Below, piece by piece: positions 8,431 to 17,146 of a stretch of DNA of 64,000 nt (positions within the stretch are counted from its first letter, which is position 1; each line of letters begins with the position of its first letter). Origin of the DNA: Fenollaria sporofastidiosus (GTDB taxonomy: Bacteria > Bacillota > Clostridia > Tissierellales > Peptoniphilaceae); the NCBI RefSeq assembly GCF_943169635.2, contig NZ_OW968186.1:620001-684000 (forward strand). The letters are read 5' to 3'. The translations under genes and the position numbers were made by a program. Below the pieces are notes generated by a model, which was not told where the DNA came from, ran no database searches, and saw only the letters and a list, made by a program, of their open reading frames with translations.

Positions 8431-8640
8431 CCCTTGTTTACAAGGGCGCACTTATACACCCTAAAGGGTGTGTGCGTTCTCCGAAGGCTCTTGCAGAGAG
8501 CATATCAGCTAAAGCTGATACAGGGGAGCTACACTCCCCTACGGAAATAAATTTCCTACCCCTTGTGTACTTACCAAAAGAAACCGGATAAAAAACAATC
8601 CGATTTTTTTAGTAAGTCTTATCCATCGCCACTGTATCCA
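8431..8640 (+). other. oriT: Candidate oriT and structured leader of relaxase 2
   Basis: Near-copy of the block at 2293-2500. CCCTTGT/ACAAGGG forms an inverted repeat at 8431-8446. The minus strand of 8443-8454 reads TAAGTGCGCCCT, the MobQ/RSF1010-like nick-core candidate. Further hairpins follow, ending with an ATCCG-type stem and T run before the relaxase. Conservation of all hairpins between two elements supports a functional site. Confidence 0.6.
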
Positions 8641-8668
8641 CATCAGAAAAAGAGAGGAGGTTTTAGCT

Positions 8669-10129
8669 ATGGCGATATATCATCTTAGTATAAAGATTAT
8701 CTCAAGAGGCAAAGGCAAAAGTGCGGTTGCAGCAGCTTCTTATCGAAGTGGCGAAAAGATAAAAAACGAATATGACGGCATAGTCCATGACTTTACAAGA
8801 AAAGGCGGAATAGCACATACAGAAATCCTATTACCACAAAACGCACCACAGGAATTTTCAGACAGAGGAACGCTATGGAACAGTGTAGAGAAAATAGAAA
8901 AAAGTAAAAACTCACAGCTTGCAAGAGAAATAGAAATCGCCTTACCCAAAGAATTAAACAGGGAAAAACAGATAGAACTTGTAAGAGAATATGTAAAAGA
9001 AAATTTTGTAAAAGTCGGTATGTGTGCCGATATTGCTTTGCACGATAAAAATGACGGGAATCCACACGCTCATATCCTACTTACCATGCGACCATTAAAT
9101 GAAGATAAAACATGGGGAGCGAAATCAAAAAAAGAATATATCCTTGATGAAAAGGGAGAAAAAGTAAAACTCAAAAATGGCAATTACAAAACAAGAAAAA
9201 TCAATACAGTGGATTGGAACGAACAAGACAAAGCGGAACACTGGCGAAAAGCATGGGCAGATATTACAAACAAATATTTGGAAGAAAATAGCATACAGGA
9301 AAAAGTAGATCACCGTTCCTATCAAAGACAAGGTATAGAACAAATACCGACCATTCATTTAGGCGTATCAGCTACCCAAATGGAAAAGAAAGGCATAGCC
9401 ACAGACAGAGGAAATATCAACCGAGAAATCAAACATCAAAATATGATTTTAAGAGAAATCTCAAGACGAATAAAAGCCTTACTAAATTGGATAAGAGGAA
9501 TAGGCAAAGAAGAAAAAGAAGAAACTGATAATCTCAAATCTACCCTCCCACCCAATGAAAATATACTATCCGTTTTTGAAAATCTTATCCGTAAAAATGC
9601 AGATAACCATAATACAGATTTAGAAAAATACATCGAAAGCTATCAATTCTTAAAAGAGAAAAACATTATTTCCTTATCTGAACTGAAAGAAAGTATAGTT
9701 ACTTTAAGAGATAAGAATTACAAGACCACAAGAGCCATTAAAGATACTGAAAAGAAAATAGATGGTAAAGTACAGCTTATTGACCAAGCCGAGAAATATT
9801 TGAAGTATAAGGACATCTACAAAGCCTATACGAAATTAAAGAAAATAAAACAGGAAGATTTTTATAATGAGCATACGGCGGAGCTTATTCTATTTGAAAG
9901 TGCAAGGAAACATCTCAAAGAGCATTTAGGGGAAAGTAAGACCTTAAATATATCCAAATGGAAATCGGAACTTACCACTTTGAAGAAAGATAAAAAGAGC
10001 CTATATAGTCAAATATTAGAAATACGAGAAGAAGTAGAGCATGCTGAAAAAGTTAAGACCTGTATAGAGCAGTTACAGGAACAAGAAAAACAACTATCAC
10101 AGGTAAATAGGAATGAGTTAGACCTATAA
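8669..10129 (+). CDS. MobA/MobL family relaxase
   Basis: 486 residues, ATG 8669 after GAGAGGAGG. HUH-type relaxase domain with NPHAHILLTMRP near residues 131-142 and the conserved SYRSGEKI and DHRSYQRQG segments; the C-terminal half is coiled coil. Most differences from the 2532 copy lie in the C-terminal half. It would nick the adjacent oriT-like site and drive transfer with a helper's type IV machinery. It ends with NRNELDL, and a TATAAT box and cargo slot follow. Confidence 0.88.
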   Translation: MAIYHLSIKIISRGKGKSAVAAASYRSGEKIKNEYDGIVHDFTRKGGIAHTEILLPQNAPQEFSDRGTLWNSVEKIEKSKNSQLAREIEIALPKELNREKQIELVREYVKENFVKVGMCADIALHDKNDGNPHAHILLTMRPLNEDKTWGAKSKKEYILDEKGEKVKLKNGNYKTRKINTVDWNEQDKAEHWRKAWADITNKYLEENSIQEKVDHRSYQRQGIEQIPTIHLGVSATQMEKKGIATDRGNINREIKHQNMILREISRRIKALLNWIRGIGKEEKEETDNLKSTLPPNENILSVFENLIRKNADNHNTDLEKYIESYQFLKEKNIISLSELKESIVTLRDKNYKTTRAIKDTEKKIDGKVQLIDQAEKYLKYKDIYKAYTKLKKIKQEDFYNEHTAELILFESARKHLKEHLGESKTLNISKWKSELTTLKKDKKSLYSQILEIREEVEHAEKVKTCIEQLQEQEKQLSQVNRNELDL

Positions 10130-10147
10130 AACTAAGTAAAAAAAGTA

Positions 10148-10153
10148 TATAAT
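10148..10153 (+). promoter_or_regulatory. -10 box of methyltransferase slot
   Basis: TATAAT lies about 18 bases after the relaxase stop and 48 bases before the methyltransferase. It is the equivalent of the box at 4035, without the TGn extension. Confidence 0.45.
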
Positions 10154-10200
10154 ATTAACTAGTGAAGACAAAAAATAAAATTTGAAGGAGGCGTTTACAT

Positions 10201-11019
10201 TTGGGGAAAATAGAAATGCAAGAGAAAATAAAACCTGTTTTGAACGGCACTGCAGAAACTATGCTTCAAAGTTTTTATGCACGTGCAGAGTATTCACAGA
10301 GAAAGAAGCATAAATTCTATGATGCAAAAGCAGTAGAACTTGTAAATAAGATTGATTATGACTTTTCAACTGCAGCAAAAGATCGTACCATGAGTAGTGG
10401 TGTAATCGCACGCACACTCGTCTTTGACGAACTGGTCAAAGAATTTATTGGGCGAAACCCGACTGCTACAATAGTGAACATTGCCTGTGGACTGGACACA
10501 AGATTTTATCGTGTGGATAATGGTACTATCACTTGGTATAATCTGGATCTGCCTGATGTTATAAATCTCAGAGATCAGATTTTTTTAGAAAGCGGGAGAG
10601 TTTCATCTATCAGTGCGTCTGCTTTAGATCCAAATTGGTTCAAGGAAGTAAAAAACAGAGAGAATGTACTTTTTATTATAGAAGGACTGTCCATGTATCT
10701 CACTGCTGAAGAAAATGCCAAGATACTTTCTATCATTCATAAAAACTTTGACACCGCTACGGTCATAATGGAATGTATTGCAAAGATGTGGGTAAAACGA
10801 GAAGGGGTTGAAAAATCCATTCAGCAAACCGGAGCCAGATTCGTTTTCGGTGCAGACAGCTTTGATGATATAAAGAATATTGCTCAGGGGTTTCATAAGA
10901 TTAAAGATGACAACATATTACGTGGTATGCGTGTTCTTATGCCTACATTAAAGCTAATCGACTGGCTTCCGATTGCGAGGAAGATCACGCAGAAGATTCT
11001 TGTTTTTAGTAAAGATTAA
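10201..11019 (+). CDS. SAM-dependent methyltransferase, LCM/TcmP-like (cargo)
   Basis: 272 residues, TTG start at 10201 ten bases after AAGGAGG (an in-frame ATG at 10216 is the alternative). The sequence VNIACGLDTRFYRV (about residues 92-105) is the SAM-binding motif of the leucine carboxyl methyltransferase superfamily. LDLPDVINLRDQI and VLFIIEGLSMYL further match PPM1/TcmP-type O-methyltransferases. Substrate unknown; small phenolic or carboxylate compounds are typical in this group. It is the only gene in the slot between relaxase and hairpin 4. Confidence 0.82.
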   Translation: MGKIEMQEKIKPVLNGTAETMLQSFYARAEYSQRKKHKFYDAKAVELVNKIDYDFSTAAKDRTMSSGVIARTLVFDELVKEFIGRNPTATIVNIACGLDTRFYRVDNGTITWYNLDLPDVINLRDQIFLESGRVSSISASALDPNWFKEVKNRENVLFIIEGLSMYLTAEENAKILSIIHKNFDTATVIMECIAKMWVKREGVEKSIQQTGARFVFGADSFDDIKNIAQGFHKIKDDNILRGMRVLMPTLKLIDWLPIARKITQKILVFSKD

Positions 11020-11067
11020 AGCAAACCACAGTTTGCATAACTAACAATTTAATAAAAACTAACACAG

Positions 11068-11100
11068 AACAGTAAATCATAAAAGGTTTACTGTTTTTTC
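11068..11100 (+). terminator. Slot hairpin 4
   Basis: AACAGTAAA (11068-11076) pairs with TTTACTGTT (11087-11095), then a T run. It closes the methyltransferase slot before the TnpW-like gene. Confidence 0.75.
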
Positions 11101-11127
11101 TTTGTCTAAAATCGGAAAGGAGGACTT

Positions 11128-11292
11128 ATGAAAGAAGAAAAAAGAGAAATACAAGCACCACCCAATAAACAGTTAATAATGGATATTGGAAAGACAAAAT
11201 ATACTGTAAACCTACATTTCAAACAAGGTACAGGAGAAACATACAAGGATAAAATACTGAAGTTAATCAAGAGAGAAACAGAAAAGATATAA
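11128..11292 (+). CDS. TnpW-like small transposon protein
   Basis: 54 residues, ATG 11128 after GGAAAGGAGG. The pattern IGKTKYTVNLHFKQ followed by YKDKILKLIKRE resembles the TnpW family encoded by Tn4451-type mobilizable transposons; its biochemical role is unknown. It is the last gene before the right end of element 1. A frameshifted copy is at 21037-21202 in the same relative place in element 2, so it is a standard component of this element type. Confidence 0.65.
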   Translation: MKEEKREIQAPPNKQLIMDIGKTKYTVNLHFKQGTGETYKDKILKLIKRETEKI

Positions 11293-11293
11293 A

Positions 11294-11334
11294 TTTGTCA
11301 AAGAAATTTTGTTTATGTCCTTGACAAATCTTCC
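11294..11334 (+). other. Right end of element 1 (candidate att half-site)
   Basis: TTTGTCAA (11294-11301) and TTGACAAA (11321-11328) are perfect 8-base inverted repeats, six bases before the CCTAAAGGA junction. The same block (one base changed in the left arm) is at 21204-21238 at the end of element 2. Inverted repeats beside the crossover are expected for serine-recombinase sites; the assignment is inferred. Confidence 0.5.
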
Positions 11335-11828
11335 CTAAAGGAACGATAGTAATTGAGTGTGGTAAGATGCTTGAAGATAATGGTTATGAGATAAAAATCT
11401 TAAATACCATCAACTTTAAAAAGAGCATGAAGTACAATCCCTTTGCCTATCTCAGAAGTGAAAAAGACATCCTCAAATTGGTACAGACAATCATTGCAAA
11501 CACTAAGGGAGAGGGGGAAAAATCAGGCGAGGATTTTTGGGTGAAAGCCGAAAAGCTCTACTATACAGCACTTATCGGCTATATCTTCTATGAAGCTCCA
11601 AGAGAAGAAAAGAACTTTGCAACTCTGCTTGATATGATTGATGCTTCAGAAGTCAGAGAAGATGATGAAACATATATGAATCCGATAGACAGACTCTTTG
11701 AAGCACTGGAAAAGAAAGAGCCTACACACTTTGCAGTCAAGCAATATAAAAAATATAAACTTGCTGCTGGAGTAATAGAATTAAGGAGAACACTTAATCA
11801 CTATTTTAGTGAAATATGTACTTCTTAA
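11334..11828 (+). pseudogene. VirD4/TraG coupling protein, fragment 2 (middle part)
   Basis: From 11334 the frame reads PKGTIVIECGKMLEDNGYE, then NPFAYLRSEKDILKLV and GEDFWVKAEKLYYTALIGY, a typical middle section of TraG/VirD4. It directly continues fragment 1. Similarity stops at KYKLAAG (11771), where the family would continue with a KTAKSILISCG-type segment. Instead VIELRRTLNHYFSEICTS and a stop follow, coded by the left end of element 2. The C-terminal third of the gene is not found in the window. Confidence 0.82.
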
Positions 11829-11867
11829 TTCTTTTTTTATTGAAAAATTAAGAGAAAGGGGGTAAAA

Positions 11868-13715
11868 ATGAGGAATTTTGAAAAGATAACAGCACTCTAT
11901 GAGAGATTAAGTCGTGATGATGAACTGCAAGGAGAGAGTAACTCTATCATCAATCAGAAAAAAATATTGGAAGAATACGCAAGCAAAAATAACCTGTCAA
12001 ACATCATTCACTTTACAGATGATGGAATCAGCGGAACACAGTTTGACAGACCGGGATTTATGGCAATGATGAACGGAGTCAATCAAGGAAATATTGGTTG
12101 TATCATCGTAAAAGATATGAGCAGACTTGGCAGAGATTATCTCAAAGTCGGTCAATGTATGGAGATACTAAGACAAAAGGGCGTAAGACTAATCGCTATC
12201 AATGACAATGTAGATAGTTTTTACAGAGAAGATGATTTTACCCCTTTTAGAAATATCATGAACGAATGGTATGCAAGAGATACATCAAGAAAAATCCAAT
12301 CGACTTTCAAGTCAAAAGGGGAAAGTGGAAAACATACGGCAAGTACACCGCCTTATGGCTATATCAAAGATGAAAAAGATAAAAACAAATGGATAGTAGA
12401 TGAAAAAGCAGCAGAGATAGTAAGGCGAATATTTAACCTGACCATGCAAGGAAATGGTCCGTATCGAATAGCAAAGATATTAGAAAGTGAAAAAGTAGAT
12501 ATACCCGCCTACCATCAACAAAAATTAGGCTATGGACTATATCAAAGCAAAAACTTTGAACATCCCTATCGTTGGTGCAGCTCAACCATAGCAAGCATTT
12601 TAAAGAAACAGGAATACTTGGGGCATACAGTCAATTTCAAGACAAGAAAGCATTTCAAGGACAAGAAAAGTAAATATGTATCGGAAGATAACTGGCTTAT
12701 TTTTGAAAACACGCATGAACCAATCATAGACCAAGAAACCTTTGATAATGTGCAAAGGATAAGGGGAAATGTAAAAAGGTATCCTGACGGTTGGGGAGAA
12801 TATCACCCACTCACAGGACTGATGTATTGTGCAGATTGTGGGAGCAAGATGTATGTTCATAGAACGAGCAATTACAAAAATATACCCTATTACACTTGCA
12901 GTGCCTATACTAAAACACCTTGTGGCATGCTTTGTCCATCAGCACACAGAATAAAAGCGGAAGTAGTCTTAAACCTTATTAGGGAAACACTGAAAGACAT
13001 TAAAAAATACCTTGATGAAGATAATGAAGCCTTTATCCGTTCCATTCAAAATGAAATGGAAGAAAAAGAAAAAATAGAGATAGAAAAGGAAAAGATAAGA
13101 TTAACGGAAAGCCAAAACAGACTTCAGGAACTCGAACGACTGATGTGCAGAATTTACGAAGATATGATCCTGAATAAAATACCGAATAATCGCTATGAAA
13201 TCCTTAATAATCAATATGAAACGGAGCAGGTAGCTTTAAGTAAAGAAATTAAGGACTTGGAGCAGCAGGTTTCAAGATATGAAAAAGAAACAGACAGAGC
13301 AAGAAAATTTATATCTCTTATCAGTCGTTATGAAAACTTTGATGAACTTACAACTACAATGATAAATGAGTTTGTAGAAAAAATTATCGTACACGAAAGA
13401 GATAGAAAAGGAAGTCAGACATCAAAGCAAAAGATAGAAATTTACTTTAATTTCATAGGAAATTATGAACTGCCACAGGCGGAGTTAAGCGAGGAAGAAA
13501 AGCAAAAATTTGAGGAAGAAGAAAGAAAAATCAAGGAAAGAAAAGACAGGCTTCATCAAAACTACCTCAAGCGTAAAGTAAACGGCAAGCAAAAAGAATA
13601 TGAGGAGAGATATAAGGCAAGGCGAGAGGAGAAAAAACAGGAAAAGCTAAAGAGTTTGAAAAGAACAGGGATACCAGTAAGTGAGTATAGAAAAATATTT
13701 AAAAAACAAAAATGA
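11868..13715 (+). CDS. Large serine recombinase (integrase of element 2)
   Basis: 615 residues, ATG 11868 after AAAGGGGG. The catalytic resolvase domain (about 8-150) contains ALYERLSRDDE with likely nucleophile Ser15 and KDMSRLGRDYLKVG. A recombinase domain follows (about 160-290), then a zinc ribbon beginning CADCGS near 321, coiled coil, and a long Lys/Glu-rich tail of about 60 residues absent from the 5489 protein. It is clearly diverged from that recombinase, which fits the different junction in the coupling-protein gene. The gene appears intact although the rest of the element is decayed. Confidence 0.9.
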   Translation: MRNFEKITALYERLSRDDELQGESNSIINQKKILEEYASKNNLSNIIHFTDDGISGTQFDRPGFMAMMNGVNQGNIGCIIVKDMSRLGRDYLKVGQCMEILRQKGVRLIAINDNVDSFYREDDFTPFRNIMNEWYARDTSRKIQSTFKSKGESGKHTASTPPYGYIKDEKDKNKWIVDEKAAEIVRRIFNLTMQGNGPYRIAKILESEKVDIPAYHQQKLGYGLYQSKNFEHPYRWCSSTIASILKKQEYLGHTVNFKTRKHFKDKKSKYVSEDNWLIFENTHEPIIDQETFDNVQRIRGNVKRYPDGWGEYHPLTGLMYCADCGSKMYVHRTSNYKNIPYYTCSAYTKTPCGMLCPSAHRIKAEVVLNLIRETLKDIKKYLDEDNEAFIRSIQNEMEEKEKIEIEKEKIRLTESQNRLQELERLMCRIYEDMILNKIPNNRYEILNNQYETEQVALSKEIKDLEQQVSRYEKETDRARKFISLISRYENFDELTTTMINEFVEKIIVHERDRKGSQTSKQKIEIYFNFIGNYELPQAELSEEEKQKFEEEERKIKERKDRLHQNYLKRKVNGKQKEYEERYKARREEKKQEKLKSLKRTGIPVSEYRKIFKKQK

Positions 13716-13725
13716 TATACAATAT

Positions 13726-13778
13726 TTAGTTGACATTAACTATCATATAGTATATAATAAAAACAGACGACACTGTCG
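13726..13778 (+). promoter_or_regulatory. Promoter with two operator-like repeats for TetR/ECF/MATE cassette
   Basis: A consensus sigma-A promoter: TTGACA at 13730-13735, 17-base spacer, TATAAT at 13753-13758. Overlapping the -35 is TTAGTTGACATTAAC (13726-13740), nearly the same as a site at 49700. Just after the expected start point is CGACA-C-TGTCG (13768-13778), a palindrome suited to the TetR protein encoded next. Confidence 0.7.
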
Positions 13779-13813
13779 GTTTTTATTTGTTGAGTAGAAA
13801 TGAGGTCTTTATT

Positions 13814-14407
13814 TTGAAAGAAGAAAAACAAAAAGTTGGACAAATTAGAAAAAAAGAGATTCGAGAAGCTGCAAAAAAATGTTTTTTTACAAAAGGCTTT
13901 CAAAGCACAACGATGGAAGATGTTATTACAGAGATAGGTATGAGTAGAGGGGGTGTTTATCATCATTATGCAAGTACAAATGAAATGCTTAAAGACTTAA
14001 TGCTTGATGGTAATGATTACAGAAACAGCTTGATAAATGAGTATTTGGAAAATAATCGAGGCAAAGATAAATATCAGCAAATGGGTGATATTTTGGTTGA
14101 TAAGTCACTGGCTGATACAGATTTGATGAGATTATATACGCTCCTTTTACAGGCAAAAAAATATAATGAGGATTTTGAAAAGTTGTATCAAGAATTGAAA
14201 CTTAATACGACTAATGAGCTAAGTTTAATCGCCAAGCAGCTTGGAATTAAAGCAGATATATTTGGTGATGGTTTTTTAGTGAATTATATCAATGGATTGA
14301 TATTAAGTTCAGAAATTTTAGGTGCGAGAAAGTCTTATAGCGAGCATAAACGATATATAAAAGAAACAATGATAAATTATATTGTTGATGTAGAAAAGAA
14401 AAATTAA
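13814..14407 (+). CDS. TetR/AcrR family regulator
   Basis: About 197 residues. TTG 13814 is preferred because TGAGGT lies seven bases before it; TTG 13787 is possible. The N-terminal helix-turn-helix (EAAKKCFFTKGFQSTTMEDV followed by GMSRGGVYHHYAST) is standard TetR. The C-terminal ligand domain is not assignable. It heads an operon with an ECF transporter and a MATE exporter, and the palindrome at 13768-13778 is its probable autoregulatory operator. It is the counterpart of the TetR protein at 28918, which precedes another ECF set. Confidence 0.85.
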   Translation: MKEEKQKVGQIRKKEIREAAKKCFFTKGFQSTTMEDVITEIGMSRGGVYHHYASTNEMLKDLMLDGNDYRNSLINEYLENNRGKDKYQQMGDILVDKSLADTDLMRLYTLLLQAKKYNEDFEKLYQELKLNTTNELSLIAKQLGIKADIFGDGFLVNYINGLILSSEILGARKSYSEHKRYIKETMINYIVDVEKKN

Positions 14408-14426
14408 AACAATTAGGAGGTTTCAA

Positions 14427-15014
14427 ATGAGCAAACGATTAGAGGTAAAGGATTTAATCAATATAGGATTATTTTCCGTATTAGGATTCATATTTATGAT
14501 GATTGGATCATTTTTAGCAATGGTTCCGGTTTTAATGCCGGTTGTCCCATTTGCACAGGGAGTTTTGGTAGGACCTGTAAATATGCTATATTCTACCAAG
14601 ATTAAAAAAAGAGGAATGATTTTTATTCAATCATTATTGATTGCATTGATATATGTTGCTATGGGACATGGACCTTGGGCATTATTGACTGCTGTTATTG
14701 CGGGGATTATTGCTGAAATAATTTTGAAATCAGGAGAATATACGAATGTAAATAAAGCGAGATTAGCATTTTCTATTGCTCCACTTTGCACATTGGGAAA
14801 TTGGTTACCAATTTTTATTTCAAGAAATGAATATATTCAGCAGATGTTAGAGCAAGGATACAATCAAGAGTTCATTGATAAGATGCTTAGTGTTATGCCG
14901 AATTGGATTATTGTTGTAATGGCAATAGTAGGAATTATCGGTGCATATATAGGTTGCAGCATTGGAATGGCATTTCTAAAAAAACACTTCAAAAAAGCCG
15001 GTATGGAAAAATAA
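14427..15014 (+). CDS. MptD/Trep_Strep-type ECF transporter S component
   Basis: 195 residues with about five or six hydrophobic segments, ATG 14427 after TAGGAGG. The N-terminal layout (KDLINIGLFSVLGFIFMMIG) and overall size fit the Trep_Strep/MptD family of putative substrate-capturing S components. The substrate is not known and cannot be inferred from sequence. It is followed by the T (15034) and dual-ATPase (15728) subunits, so this is a dedicated (group I-like) ECF importer. A paralogue is at 33156. Confidence 0.75.
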   Translation: MSKRLEVKDLINIGLFSVLGFIFMMIGSFLAMVPVLMPVVPFAQGVLVGPVNMLYSTKIKKRGMIFIQSLLIALIYVAMGHGPWALLTAVIAGIIAEIILKSGEYTNVNKARLAFSIAPLCTLGNWLPIFISRNEYIQQMLEQGYNQEFIDKMLSVMPNWIIVVMAIVGIIGAYIGCSIGMAFLKKHFKKAGMEK

Positions 15015-15033
15015 GATTTCATGGAGAGTTAGG

Positions 15034-15735
15034 ATGATAATCAAACTTGATTTTCGTACAAAACTTTTTATGACGATAGTTCTTTCATATGTGATGGTAT
15101 TAGGCAATATTCAAACAAAGTATTTCGTGCAAGCCATTTTAATATCCACAATTCCGATAATACTTTTAATTAACGCAAAATATATAAGAGTAGCTATTAT
15201 TGGAGTGGCTACTCTTTTGTTTGTTTATGCTGCTGATAAATTTCTGATAGGGCTTAATTACAATCCTGTGGTTGCAATTTTATTGATAATAGTGATGGTT
15301 ATTAAAAAAATTCTCCCCGCATTTTTGATGGGGAGATATACCATACTTACATCAAATGTTGGAGAAAGCATTTACTCATTAAAAAAAATGAAATGTCCTG
15401 ATGAAATAGCCATTCCCTTGACGGTAATGGTACGTTTCTTTTATGCTGCAAGGATTGATTATAGTAATATAAAAAAAGCTATGCGTTTGAGAGGATTGAC
15501 GCTTAAAAGGTTAATAAAGAGTCCAATTTTATTATTTGAATATAGATTAGTGCCATTATTGATGTGCTTATCAAAGGCAGCAGATGATTTGACGGTATCA
15601 GCTATGACGAAAGGGTTGGCTGTAAATCAAAAGAGAACAAGTATTAGTGAAACATATATGGGACTTGTTGACTTTATGTTTTTCTTAATAATGGCATGGA
15701 TAATCTATCTATATATAAGGGGAAAATATGCTTGA
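15034..15735 (+). CDS. ECF transporter T component (CbiQ/EcfT-like)
   Basis: 233 residues, membrane protein starting DFRTKLFMTIVLSYVM, with the amphipathic coupling-helix region (YSNIKKAMRLRGL, about residues 148-160) that contains the ARG-like motif used to contact the ATPases. The gene overlaps the ATPase gene by 8 bases, indicating translational coupling. The family couples ATP hydrolysis to the S component in vitamin/metal uptake. Confidence 0.78.
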   Translation: MIIKLDFRTKLFMTIVLSYVMVLGNIQTKYFVQAILISTIPIILLINAKYIRVAIIGVATLLFVYAADKFLIGLNYNPVVAILLIIVMVIKKILPAFLMGRYTILTSNVGESIYSLKKMKCPDEIAIPLTVMVRFFYAARIDYSNIKKAMRLRGLTLKRLIKSPILLFEYRLVPLLMCLSKAADDLTVSAMTKGLAVNQKRTSISETYMGLVDFMFFLIMAWIIYLYIRGKYA

Positions 15736-17122
15736 ATTACAAAATTTAACAGTGGGTTTTGACGGTGAAAGCATATTGAAAAATATAAATATGATTTTCA
15801 AACCCGGTGAAGTAACCGTCATTACAGGACATTCAGGAACAGGAAAAAGTAGCTTGCTAAAAGTTATCAATGGAATCATTCCGGAATACAATAATGCAGA
15901 ATTAGAAGGAGATATTGTATTTAACGGAAAATCATTGTTTGGCTTGACAATATTGGAACGATCTAAATTTATATCTACAGTGTTTCAAAATCCTAAAACA
16001 CAATTTTATTGTATCAATTCAACCGATGAACTGGCTTTTCAGTTGGAAAATAGAAACATAGACAAAGATTTGATTTTAGATAAAATTCAGTATTATTCAG
16101 CGGTTTTAGGTACAAAGGAATTATTAGATAGGAATATCTTTGAACTATCTGGAGGCGAAAAGCAATTGATTGCAGTAACAGCTTGTGGGATTTCTGAAAA
16201 TGAAATTATCTTGTTGGATGAACCCTCATCTTCCTTAGATCAGGTTGCAATAGAGCATTTACAGAATGCCATTATGGAACTGAAAAAAAGAAAGAAAATT
16301 ATCATCATTGTGGAGCATAGATTGTTTTATCTGAAAGATATGCTTGATAAATTGTGTGTGATAGAAAATGGAACTTATAAAGAATACACAAAAGAGCAGT
16401 TTTGTGATGATTTCTTTGAACAGGTTTCTGAAAAACACAATCTAAGGAGTTTTAATGCGATTTCTAAAAACAATTTTTTAAGCAGGAAATATAAGCAAGT
16501 AGAAGTGTTAAAGAAAAATTCTTCAGATCTTGATTGTAAAGCATTGTCTTGTTTGAATTTCAAAAAAAAATATGAAAGAAAGGAAATCTTTGACTTCAGT
16601 ATTGCCTTTGAATCCGGTATCAATTTCATCATTGGTCAAAATGGTGTTGGGAAAAGCACTTTTATCAATTTGCTGATGGGGCTGACAAGAGGAACAGGAG
16701 AGGTGTTTTATAAGGGAGAAAAACTAAAAAAACGATATGAAAATATTTTTGCAGTCATGCAAGATGTTAATTATCAACTTTTCACAGAATCTGTATGGCA
16801 AGAACTTGGAACAGTTACGAAACAGGATGATTTGAAAAATGAAGCCTTAAGAAAGGTACATTTATTTAATAAAAAAGAAATGCACCCAAGTTCGTTATCA
16901 GGTGGAGAAAAACAGAGATTGTTACTTGCTATGTCTATGGTAAGCCAAAAACCAATCATAATATTTGATGAACCAACGAGTGGACTTTGCAAAATGCAAA
17001 TGGATATTTTGATTGAATTTTTGAATCAAATGGTATCACAAGGGAAAACTATTATTATAATCACACACGATTATGAATTTATAGATAGATGTAACGGAAA
17101 AGTATATGAGTTTGTGAAATAA
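15728..17122 (+). CDS. ECF transporter dual-domain ATPase
   Basis: 464 residues with two ABC domains in one chain. Domain 1: Walker A GHSGTGKSS (about 36), signature LSGGEKQ (about 139), Walker B LLDEPSSSLD. Domain 2: Walker A GQNGVGKST (about 303), signature LSGGEKQRL (about 390), Walker B IFDEPTSGL. This is the usual fused EcfA form in dedicated ECF systems. ATG 15728 overlaps the T-component gene and has AGGGGA upstream. It energizes the S/T pair encoded just before it. Confidence 0.85.
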   Translation: MLELQNLTVGFDGESILKNINMIFKPGEVTVITGHSGTGKSSLLKVINGIIPEYNNAELEGDIVFNGKSLFGLTILERSKFISTVFQNPKTQFYCINSTDELAFQLENRNIDKDLILDKIQYYSAVLGTKELLDRNIFELSGGEKQLIAVTACGISENEIILLDEPSSSLDQVAIEHLQNAIMELKKRKKIIIIVEHRLFYLKDMLDKLCVIENGTYKEYTKEQFCDDFFEQVSEKHNLRSFNAISKNNFLSRKYKQVEVLKKNSSDLDCKALSCLNFKKKYERKEIFDFSIAFESGINFIIGQNGVGKSTFINLLMGLTRGTGEVFYKGEKLKKRYENIFAVMQDVNYQLFTESVWQELGTVTKQDDLKNEALRKVHLFNKKEMHPSSLSGGEKQRLLLAMSMVSQKPIIIFDEPTSGLCKMQMDILIEFLNQMVSQGKTIIIITHDYEFIDRCNGKVYEFVK

Positions 17123-17146
17123 ATATAGGTAAAGGAGAATGATACG

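Larger units (their letters stand above)
5437..11342 (+). mobile_element. Element 1: complete IME-like unit inside VirD4/TraG
   Basis: About 5.9 kb bounded by CCTAAAGGA at both ends (5428-5436 and 11334-11342), the second copy being part of this span. Deleting it would join TDPKG to TIVIECGK in frame, restoring the expected coupling-protein sequence. It carries an intact large serine recombinase, alpha/beta hydrolase, DUF3847 protein, oriT-like block, MobA/MobL relaxase, methyltransferase and TnpW-like protein, all on the plus strand. This is the best candidate in the window for a still-functional mobilizable element. Confidence 0.8.
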
